From: VRUE01 sp963708115
Lineage (GTDB): Bacteria; Actinomycetota; Thermoleophilia; Solirubrobacterales; 70-9
DNA length: 64,000 bases
Direction: 5' to 3'
Assembly: GCA_963708115.1 (NCBI GenBank)
Contig: CAVPRX010000001.1
Span: forward strand, 434,001-498,000
Within the stretch, counting starts at the first letter, position 1. The number at the start of each line of letters is the position of its first letter. Shown piece by piece: positions 41,757 through 47,829 of the stretch. The translations under genes and the position numbers were made by a program. Below the pieces are notes generated by a model. The model ran no database searches and had not been told where the DNA came from. It worked only from the letters and a program-made list of their open reading frames with translations.

Positions 41757-41803
41757 CGCCTAGGTACGGTTTAGCCGCTTCTTAATCATCCCTAGGTTAA
41801 CCT
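41757..41803. promoter_or_regulatory. Probable TetR binding region
   Basis: The gap has two CCTAGGT direct repeats (41759-41765 and 41791-41797), the second embedded in the perfect palindrome AGGTTAACCT (41794-41803). It is AT-richer than its surroundings and lies between divergent genes. Confidence 0.4.
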
Positions 41804-41824
41804 CCACACAGGAGGGAAGACAGC

Positions 41825-42502
41825 GTGATCGTCTCCGTTCATATCGCTGACGTCGGCCTGCTGAAAGCCCAGCGGCTGTTTTTCGGGCGGCTCGACGTCG
41901 CGGCGATTCCGGGTATGACCTACGCGGAACCAGCGCTAACGGTACCGCTCGGCAACCGCATCCCCCGACCGCATCCGCGGCGGATCGGGTTGATCGCCGC
42001 CTGGGATGACGACGCCGCGCTCGACCGCTTTCTCACCGACCATCCCGTTGGCGAGGCCGTGGCGGACGGTTGGCATACTCGCCTCGAGCCGCTCCGCTGC
42101 TTTGGCTCCTGGTCTGGGCTGCCGGGCCTGCCCGCAAAGGAGCTGCCAGTGGACGACGAGGAGCCCGTCGTCGCGCTCACCCTTGGCCGCCTGCGGTTCC
42201 TCCGCACCGTGCCGTTCTTGAAAAGCGGCGGACCCGCCGAACGCGACGCGGTTGCGGATCCGGCCGTGATCGCCTCCACCGGCTTCGCCCGCCTTGCCGG
42301 CCCCCGCCTCGTCTCCACCTTCACGATCTGGCGCAGCGCCGTCGCGATGCGCGAGTACGCGTTCGACAAAGCCGGCTCGCATCAGGCTGCGGTCAGGGCC
42401 GACCGCGCCGGGCCCTTCCATCACGAATCGGCCTTTGTGCGCTTCCGGCCCTACGCCTCGCAGGGCCTCTGGGACAGCCGCGACCCGCTGGCAGCCGCCT
42501 AG
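41825..42502 (+). CDS. Spheroidene monooxygenase (CrtA)-like protein
   Basis: The 225-residue protein has the CrtA-like layout: short first strand MIVSVHIADVG, IPRPHPRRIGLIAAWDDDAALDRFL, and the C-terminal block FTIWRSAVAMREYAFDKAGSHQAAV ... HHESAFVRFRPYAS, with a His that aligns with the heme-binding region of the dimeric alpha-beta barrel fold. True CrtA oxidises carotenoids, but no carotenoid genes are near, so the substrate is open. GTG 41825 follows GGAGGGA. It is divergent from TetR. Confidence 0.6.
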   Translation: MIVSVHIADVGLLKAQRLFFGRLDVAAIPGMTYAEPALTVPLGNRIPRPHPRRIGLIAAWDDDAALDRFLTDHPVGEAVADGWHTRLEPLRCFGSWSGLPGLPAKELPVDDEEPVVALTLGRLRFLRTVPFLKSGGPAERDAVADPAVIASTGFARLAGPRLVSTFTIWRSAVAMREYAFDKAGSHQAAVRADRAGPFHHESAFVRFRPYASQGLWDSRDPLAAA

Positions 42503-42729
42503 CCTTCGCCCGGCGTTCCCTCGAGCACCTCGCGCGCCCGCTCGGCAAGCTCCTCGGCGACGAGCACTTCGCGCGGGCCCGCGGCGAGAAAGTCCGGCAC
42601 GTCCCAGCCCGCCGCCCGCCTCAGCATGCTCGGGATGCCGTGCTCGGAGAGGAGCCCCTGGATCATTTCCGCCTCGGCCTGCTGCTGGCCGTAGCCGACC
42701 TTGATCAGCTTGCCCTTACCCGACGGCAA
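42499..42729 (-). CDS. DUF2007-like small protein
   Basis: The 76-residue protein reads KLIKVGYGQQQAEAEMIQGLLSEHGIPSMLRRAAGWDVPDFLAAGPREVLVAEELAERAREVL, the pattern of DUF2007/putative signal-transducing proteins (swap of residues around an 'A-x-x-L-x-x-x-GI-P' core). The only start is TTG 42729, overlapping the JAMM gene by 14 bp. It ends 4 bp inside the convergent CrtA-like gene. Confidence 0.65.
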   Translation of the reverse strand: MPSGKGKLIKVGYGQQQAEAEMIQGLLSEHGIPSMLRRAAGWDVPDFLAAGPREVLVAEELAERAREVLEGTPGEG

Positions 42730-43111
42730 GCTCGGCCTCGGCGATCTTCCTATCGCGGATCCAGAACCCCTTGAGATCGGGAGCGTCCGGATCGGCCAGC
42801 GAGACGATCAGGTAGACGGCATCTGGCCAGCCGGCGAGGTTGACGTCGGTCTGGGAGGGATAGGCGGCGCTCTTGGTGTGCGAGTGGTAGATCCCCACCA
42901 GCTCCTCCCCCGCGTCTTCGATCGCCCGCATCAGCCGGAACTGCTCTTTGGCGTCGATCGAGTAGCGCAGCGGACTGGCCTCGGCGTTCTCGGCCCGGTA
43001 CACGGTCCGCGCCTCCTCATCGGCGCCCCCGACCATCCCGCAACACTCGTTCGGCAGATCCTCGCGCGCGTGGGCGACGATCTCGTCGACTAGTCGTTTA
43101 GAGATCTTCAT
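42716..43111 (-). CDS. mec: JAMM/MPN+ metalloprotease, Mec-like
   Basis: The 131-residue protein has a complete JAMM site: E22 in NECCGMV and HxHx7SxxD at H76, H78, S86 and D89 (IYHSHTKSAAYPSQTD). In Mycobacterium, Mec+ cuts cysteine from the CysO-Cys adduct made by CysM. Here the gene lies 36 bp after cysM and in the same cluster as cysO, so the same role is likely; it could also trim the CysO tail. Length is typical of stand-alone bacterial JAMM proteins. Confidence 0.88.
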   Translation of the reverse strand: MKISKRLVDEIVAHAREDLPNECCGMVGGADEEARTVYRAENAEASPLRYSIDAKEQFRLMRAIEDAGEELVGIYHSHTKSAAYPSQTDVNLAGWPDAVYLIVSLADPDAPDLKGFWIRDRKIAEAELAVG

Positions 43112-43147
43112 CAGCGTGTGGCGGCGTGCGTGGCAACGCCACGCGCG

Positions 43148-44113
43148 TCACCACCAGACGGTCGAGTCGAGGTTCTCTATCTCGTCGATCGGGCGGGTGT
43201 AGACGCCGGAAGATAGGTACTTCCAGCCGTCGTCGGGGATGAGGAAGACGACGTTGCCGCTGTCGAGCTCCTCGCCGATGCGGACCGCGATGCGGGCGAT
43301 CGCACCGGAGGAGACGCCGGCGAAGACGCCCTCCTCGTCGAGCAGTTTGCGCGTCCAGACGATCGCGTCGCGGTTGGAGACCATGATCTTGCGGTCGAGC
43401 AGGGTGATGTCGATGATCGGCGGGATGAAGCCGTCGTCGAGCGAGCGCAGGCCGTGGACCATCTCGCCCTGCATCGGCTCTGCGGCGACGATCAGCGTCT
43501 CGGGGTTGTGCTCCTTGAGCCGCCGCCCGTTGCCCATCAGCGTGCCGCCGGTGCCGAGGCCGCCGACGAAGGCGGTCACCTCGTCGAGCTCCTCGAGGAT
43601 CTCGACCGCGGTGCCGTTGTAGTGAGCGTTTGGGTTGGCCTCGTTGCCGTACTGGTAAGGCATGTAGTAACGCGAGTCCTCCGCCATCTCCAGCGCCACC
43701 TCGACCGCGCCGTTGGAGCCCTTGGCCCCCTCCGAGTAGGCGATCTCCGCCCCGTACATCTCGAGCAGCTGGGTGCGCTCGGCGGTGACGTTGTCGGGCA
43801 TCACGACCTTGAGGTCGTAGCCCTTGCGGCTGCAGATCATCGCCAGGGAGATGCCGGTGTTGCCCGAGGTCGGCTCGAGGATCGTCTGCCCGGGCTCGAT
43901 CGCTCCTTCGGCCTCGGCCGCCTCGATCATCGATTTGGCGACGCGGTCCTTGACCGAGCCGGTCGGGTTGCGACCCTCGAGCTTGGCGTAGATGCGAACG
44001 TCGGGCTTGGGCGAGAAGCGCGGCAGCTCGACCAACGGGGTATTGCCGATCGACTCGACGATGTCGCCGAAGCGTCCCCCGCAGGGTCGGTTGAGTAGCT
44101 CGTCGCGCGGCAT
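43148..44113 (-). CDS. cysM: Cysteine synthase, CysM type
   Basis: The 321-residue PLP enzyme shows the Schiff-base lysine in NPTGSVKDRVAK (K55), the phosphate/carboxylate loops EPTSGNTGISLA and GLGTGGTLMGNGRRL, and GVSSGAIARIA. The neighbouring CysO and JAMM genes indicate the CysM branch that uses O-phosphoserine and CysO thiocarboxylate rather than free sulfide. The promoter carries a 19-nt box identical to that before the rhodanese-E1 gene. Length and start are normal. Confidence 0.92.
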   Translation of the reverse strand: MPRDELLNRPCGGRFGDIVESIGNTPLVELPRFSPKPDVRIYAKLEGRNPTGSVKDRVAKSMIEAAEAEGAIEPGQTILEPTSGNTGISLAMICSRKGYDLKVVMPDNVTAERTQLLEMYGAEIAYSEGAKGSNGAVEVALEMAEDSRYYMPYQYGNEANPNAHYNGTAVEILEELDEVTAFVGGLGTGGTLMGNGRRLKEHNPETLIVAAEPMQGEMVHGLRSLDDGFIPPIIDITLLDRKIMVSNRDAIVWTRKLLDEEGVFAGVSSGAIARIAVRIGEELDSGNVVFLIPDDGWKYLSSGVYTRPIDEIENLDSTVWW

Positions 44114-44125
44114 CTCGATCTCCCG

Positions 44126-44144
44126 TTACTTCAAAAAGTATAGC
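44126..44144 (-). promoter_or_regulatory. Sulfur-gene promoter box, copy 1 (before cysM)
   Basis: TTACTTCAAAAAGTATAGC contains the dyad TACTT-CAAA-AAGTA (44127-44140) overlapping TATACT, a consensus -10 on the minus strand. The same 19 bases recur at 45720-45738. No good -35 is seen. Confidence 0.65.
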
Positions 44145-44193
44145 CATGGCCGAGAAACCCTGGCTCGGGGCACGTTAAGGGTCTATAGGACCA

Positions 44194-44472
44194 CTAACGC
44201 GCCCCGCCGGCCATCGCCGGCAGGATGACGACCGTGTCGCCATCGGACACGGCGGTGTCGAGCCCGTCGAGCACCCGTACGTCCTCGTCGTTGAGGTAGA
44301 CGTTGACGTAGCGGTTGAGGTCGCCGTCGGGGCCGAAGAGCTGCTCGGCCGTGGCGGGATGCTCGGCGGTCAGCGCCCGCAGCACCTCGCCGACGTTTGA
44401 GCCGTCGGCCTCGACCTCGGGCTGCCCCCCGGTCTGAGCGCGCAGCACTGGTGGGATGCGAATCGTTGCCAT
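44194..44472 (-). CDS. cysO: CysO/MoaD/ThiS-family sulfur carrier with C-terminal extension
   Basis: The 92-residue ubiquitin-fold protein resembles CysO/MoaD: IRIPPVLRAQTGG at the start, VNVYLNDEDVRVLDGLDTAVSDGDTVVILPAMAGG at the end. In active carriers the chain ends in Gly-Gly, which is thiocarboxylated; here Ala-Arg follows (GG at 89-90, stop after R92), so two residues must be removed first. It lies between the rhodanese-E1 and cysM genes and feeds cysteine synthesis by family knowledge. Confidence 0.88.
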   Translation of the reverse strand: MATIRIPPVLRAQTGGQPEVEADGSNVGEVLRALTAEHPATAEQLFGPDGDLNRYVNVYLNDEDVRVLDGLDTAVSDGDTVVILPAMAGGAR

Positions 44473-44510
44473 CGGGACGCGATCCTAATCGAGGGAGCTG
44501 GAAGCGGCGC

Positions 44511-45668
44511 TCAGCCGGCGCAGAATGCTTGGTAGTCGGGGAACTTGCCGAGATCCTCGTCGGCGATCTCCGGCGCGTCGGGGCCGCAGATCGGGCAGTC
44601 CGGGTCGCGCCGCACTTTCAGCTCGGTGAAGCGCGTGCTGAGCGCCTCGAAGAGCAGCAGGCGGCCGATCAGCGGCTCGCCGATCCCGAGCACAAGCTTC
44701 AGCACCTCGTTGGCCTGCAGCAGGCCCATCGTCCCGGCCATCACGCCGAGCACGCCGTTGGCCGAGCAGCTCGGCGCCAGCTCAGCCGGCGGCGGCGTCG
44801 GGTAGAGGCAGCGGTAGCAGGGCCCCTCGAAGGGGACGAAGGTCGAGATCTGACCGTCGAAGCTGAGGATCGAGGCGGAGACGACCGGCTTGCGCAGGCG
44901 CACCGAGGCGTCGTTGAGCAGGTAGCGGGTGGGGAAGTTGTCGGCGCCGTCGACGATCACGTCGTACTCGCTGAGGATCTCGACGATGTTGGAGGAGTTG
45001 AGGCGGAAGTTGTGCTCGACGACCTCCACGTCCGGGTTGAGCGCTTCGATCGTCAGCCTCGCCGACTCGGTCTTCGGCACGCCGATCCGTTCGGTGTTGT
45101 GGATCACCTGGCGCTGCAGGTTGGAGGCATCGACGACGTCGTCGTCGACCAAGCCGAGGGTGCCGATCCCGGCGGCGGCGAGATAGAGCGCGGTCGGCGC
45201 GCCAAGCCCGCCGGCGCCGACCAACAGCACCTTGGCGTTGAGCATCTTCAGCTGACCGTCGACCCCGACCTCGGGCAGCAGCGTGTGGCGCGAGTAGCGG
45301 TCGCGCTGCTCGGCGGTCATGCCGCTGGCGGCGACGACCGGCAGGCCCTGCTCCTGCCAGGCGAGAATCCCGCCTGCCATCGAGGCGACGTCCTCGTAGC
45401 CGAGCGCCTGCAGCTGCTCGGCCGCCTTGTAGGAGCGGTTGCCGCTGCGGCAGTAGAGGATCGTGCGTGCAGATTTGCTGGGGGCAGCGCCGGCGATTTC
45501 GTCGCCGAGCAAGCCCGGCGGCACCAGCTTGCCGTTCTCGAGGTGGGCCTCCTGGTACTCGTGCGGCTCGCGGGTGTCGATCAGGACGACGTCGCCGCCC
45601 TCGATCTCCTGCTGCGCCTCGAAGGGCTCGATCTCCTCGACCTGCTGCTTGATCTGGGTGGGGGCCAT
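44511..45668 (-). CDS. Rhodanese-E1 (MoeB/ThiF) fusion with reversed domain order
   Basis: The 385-residue protein has an N-terminal rhodanese domain (IDTREPHEYQEAHLENG, active Cys73 in LYCRSGNRSYKA) and a C-terminal MoeB/ThiF E1 domain with ATP loop VLLVGAGGLGAPTALYLA (151-156), DGADNFPTRYLLND, zinc Cys pairs CYRC and CPIC, and SCSANGVLGVMAGTMG. MoeZ-type activators have the opposite order. It should adenylate CysO and transfer sulfur to its C-terminus. It precedes cysO by 38 bp on the same strand. Confidence 0.9.
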   Translation of the reverse strand: MAPTQIKQQVEEIEPFEAQQEIEGGDVVLIDTREPHEYQEAHLENGKLVPPGLLGDEIAGAAPSKSARTILYCRSGNRSYKAAEQLQALGYEDVASMAGGILAWQEQGLPVVAASGMTAEQRDRYSRHTLLPEVGVDGQLKMLNAKVLLVGAGGLGAPTALYLAAAGIGTLGLVDDDVVDASNLQRQVIHNTERIGVPKTESARLTIEALNPDVEVVEHNFRLNSSNIVEILSEYDVIVDGADNFPTRYLLNDASVRLRKPVVSASILSFDGQISTFVPFEGPCYRCLYPTPPPAELAPSCSANGVLGVMAGTMGLLQANEVLKLVLGIGEPLIGRLLLFEALSTRFTELKVRRDPDCPICGPDAPEIADEDLGKFPDYQAFCAG

Positions 45669-45691
45669 CGCTCTCCTAAAGACTGAAAAGG

Positions 45692-45738
45692 GGGTAAATA
45701 CCCTAATTCCGATCCGGCTTTACTTCAAAAAGTATAGC
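45692..45738 (-). promoter_or_regulatory. Sulfur-gene promoter box, copy 2, with a second dyad
   Basis: TTACTTCAAAAAGTATAGC (45720-45738) matches the box before cysM at every base; TATACT on the minus strand is the likely -10. In the leader, GGGTA-AA-TACCC (45692-45703) forms another dyad, 24 bp before the ATG. Confidence 0.65.
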
Positions 45739-45771
45739 GAGCCGCTTGAGACCTGTTGAAGTTCGTCCCGG

Positions 45772-46044
45772 TCAGCGACGCCGGTAAGCATCTGCCCGAT
45801 GCGCGACGGCAAGCACCGTCACGGTACGGGACTCCTGCTCAAGCGTGTAGATAACCCGGTAGGGGCCTCGACGGGCCGCCCAGCGACCCTCCAACTCGAA
45901 GCGCAGCGGCTTACCAAGCCGCTTAGGGTTCGCCGCGATTGCCGGCAGAAGCTCCACGACTGCAGCGGCGTAGCGCTCCGGCAATCGGCGCAGCTGACGG
46001 CGCGCGGTGGGCATCACGCGTATGCGCCAAGACTCTTCGCTCAC
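45772..46044 (-). CDS. relE: RelE/ParE-family toxin
   Basis: The 90-residue protein has the RelE/ParE pattern SWRIRVMPTARRQLRRLPERYAAAV, LRFELEGRWAARRGPYRVIYTLEQESRTVTVLAVAHRADAYRR (key G-x-Y-R-V-I-Y and final H-R). RelE toxins cut mRNA in the ribosomal A site. The gene overlaps the antitoxin by ATGA and follows it, the usual order. The basic active-site residues look intact. Confidence 0.88.
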   Translation of the reverse strand: MSEESWRIRVMPTARRQLRRLPERYAAAVVELLPAIAANPKRLGKPLRFELEGRWAARRGPYRVIYTLEQESRTVTVLAVAHRADAYRRR

Positions 46045-46325
46045 GCCGCGGCGTCGCGAGCGTCCAAGTCTGCCTTTAATTCCTCGAGGGTGATGCCTTC
46101 CTCGCCCTGTTCCAGCTCGTCTTCACTATCGCGAATCTGCCGCATCAACTCAGGGTCCGAGAGCACCGCCAGCGTCTCTTCGAGACTCTCGAGATCCTCC
46201 GGGCTGACGAGCACGGCGGCCGGCCGGCCCTTGCGAGTCACCACAACCCGATCATGCTGCCCCTCGACCCGATCGGCGATCTCCGAGAGGTGTGCCTTGA
46301 CGTGTGACAGGGGCAGAGTTTCCAT
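46041..46325 (-). CDS. relB: Phd/YefM-type antitoxin
   Basis: The 94-residue protein has METLPLSHVKAHLSEIADRVEGQHDRVVVTRKGRPAAVLVSPEDLESLEETLAVL, the Phd/YefM DNA-binding fold, then an acidic tail (EDELEQGEEGITLEELKADLDA) that would wrap the toxin. ATG 46325 lies 7 nt after a TATAAT box, so its mRNA is probably leaderless. It is coupled to the RelE gene. Confidence 0.87.
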   Translation of the reverse strand: METLPLSHVKAHLSEIADRVEGQHDRVVVTRKGRPAAVLVSPEDLESLEETLAVLSDPELMRQIRDSEDELEQGEEGITLEELKADLDARDAAA

Positions 46326-46332
46326 GACCAGA

Positions 46333-46338
46333 ATTATA
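46333..46338 (-). promoter_or_regulatory. -10 box of a leaderless antitoxin transcript
   Basis: TATAAT on the minus strand ends 7 nt before the antitoxin ATG, so transcription should begin at or next to the start codon. No convincing -35 is visible. Confidence 0.5.
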
Positions 46339-46373
46339 GTCATATCCACAGGCGCAGTCTGGGATGTCTTGGC

Positions 46374-47087
46374 TCACGCGGCCCGATCGGCGATCCGGCG
46401 GCTCTCCGCCGGATCGAGGTAGGGAATCAGCATGTAGTGGACGAGCTCGGCGGTCGAGTCCGCGAGACGCTCGACGTCGCCTCCGTCGACGTAGCGCGCC
46501 ACATGGGCCATCACGCCCCCGACCAGCAGCTCCTCGAGGTCGACGGGAAGCTCTAGACCTTGCCGGCGTCCTGTCCGCAAAGCGGTCGCCAAGCGCGTGA
46601 TGCAACCCTGACGGCGCCGACGAGCGGCAGAGCCCGCTTGCAGCGCCTCAACTGCGATCAGGTGGGCGATCTCCGGGTTTGCAGCGAGTAGACGCATTGC
46701 TTCCGCAACGGCGGCGCGAACGCTCGAGGGCCACTGCTCCTCGGCCGCAGCGGCTCCCTCCACCCGCTCGCACAACCACTCCGCCGCGATGTCGTAGGTC
46801 GCGAGGAAGCACTCCTCCTTGCTCTTGAACTGGCCGTAGAAGGAGGAACGGGAGAGGCCGGCCTCCCGGGTCAGATGGCCGATGGTCAGCTCGGCGTAGC
46901 CATGCTCCGGCAGCAACCGCAACATCGCGGCGACGATCCGCAGGCGCTGGTTGCGGGCGACGAAGGAGCGCGGCAATCCGTGACGCCCCGGGGGCAGCTG
47001 TGAAAGCGCAAGCTCGGCCGGCAGGTCAGGAAGCTCGCCCGGCTCGAAGCGCTCCGGATCGGCGTCAGCCGGCGACGACCCGGACAT
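46374..47087 (-). CDS. TetR-family regulator (second of a tandem pair)
   Basis: The 237-residue protein has a ~50-residue N-terminal extension, then the HTH LRIVAAMLRLLPEHGYAELTIGHLTREAGLSRSSFYGQFKSKEECFLATYD. ATG 47087 overlaps the preceding TetR gene by 23 bp. The extended N-terminus and the SxxxFYxxFxxKxxCF pattern link it to the TetR proteins at 47065 and 55413, suggesting one subfamily that controls the secreted-protein operon between them. Confidence 0.82.
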   Translation of the reverse strand: MSGSSPADADPERFEPGELPDLPAELALSQLPPGRHGLPRSFVARNQRLRIVAAMLRLLPEHGYAELTIGHLTREAGLSRSSFYGQFKSKEECFLATYDIAAEWLCERVEGAAAAEEQWPSSVRAAVAEAMRLLAANPEIAHLIAVEALQAGSAARRRRQGCITRLATALRTGRRQGLELPVDLEELLVGGVMAHVARYVDGGDVERLADSTAELVHYMLIPYLDPAESRRIADRAA

Positions 47088-47745
47088 CGGCCGCCTGGCC
47101 GGGCGCGAGCAGGAACCCGAGCAGGAGGTCGTGATCCCCGGGCAGCCGCTCGGCCTCGCCGGCAAGGACCCGACCCGACACATGCGACGCGAGGCCTCCC
47201 GCGAGCAGGCGCAGCGTCTCCTCCGGGACGAGTTCGGCGCCGGGCAGATCGACGGGCGGGTGCAGCGCTTCCGCCAGGCGGACCAGCGAGCGCTCGTGCT
47301 CCAGCCTGGCCGGGCGAGCCGCGGCAAGCGACTCGACCAACAGGAGGTGGGCGAGGGGAGGATCTCCGGCGAGGAACTCGAGACCTGCGCTGAGGCCGGC
47401 CGAAACCCGGGCGCTCCAGTCGCCTTCAGCACCGGCGGCTACCTCGATCGCAGCGGCAAGACGCTCCACGCCGTCCTCATAGGCCGCCGCGAAGCAGGCC
47501 TCCTTGCCTCGGAAGTGCTCGTAGAAGGTGGCACGCGAGAGGCCGGCCAGTTCGACCACGTCGGTGATCTTGGTGTCCTCGTAGCCGTGGTAGGCGAGCG
47601 CCGCAGCGAGCCCCTCGAAGATGCGCCGGCGCTGGTTGGCGATCACCTCGGCGCGCGAGAGGCCCGAGCGCGGCGGGATCCGCTCGACCTTCGGCGGGGC
47701 TGCATCCGGCCGGCGCCGGGAGCCACGTGGCTCCCGGGTCGCCAT
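47065..47745 (-). CDS. TetR-family regulator (first of a tandem pair)
   Basis: The 226-residue protein has the HTH in RAEVIANQRRRIFEGLAAALAYHGYEDTKITDVVELAGLSRATFYEHFRGKEACFAAAYEDG after a basic ~40-residue extension. ATG 47745 follows a promoter with TTGACA and 17-bp spacing whose upstream palindrome is shared with the promoter of the secreted-protein operon. It starts 84 bp after that operon's last stop. It probably represses itself and the operon. Confidence 0.83.
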   Translation of the reverse strand: MATREPRGSRRRPDAAPPKVERIPPRSGLSRAEVIANQRRRIFEGLAAALAYHGYEDTKITDVVELAGLSRATFYEHFRGKEACFAAAYEDGVERLAAAIEVAAGAEGDWSARVSAGLSAGLEFLAGDPPLAHLLLVESLAAARPARLEHERSLVRLAEALHPPVDLPGAELVPEETLRLLAGGLASHVSGRVLAGEAERLPGDHDLLLGFLLAPGQAADVRVVAG

Positions 47746-47778
47746 ACCAGGTGCGTTCTCAGCGGAAGACACGCGCCA

Positions 47779-47825
47779 ATACAAACACGTCAGTTCACAT
47801 TTGTCAAGATACGCACGTGGTATCT
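47779..47825 (-). promoter_or_regulatory. TetR-pair promoter and operator
   Basis: On the minus strand TTGACA (47802-47807) and TTGTAT (47779-47784) are 17 bp apart. The -35 joins the palindrome AGATAC-GCACGTG-GTATCT (47807-47825). A 23-nt block here (47801-47823) recurs at 55276-55298 with one mismatch. Confidence 0.72.
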
Positions 47826-47829
47826 ATGA

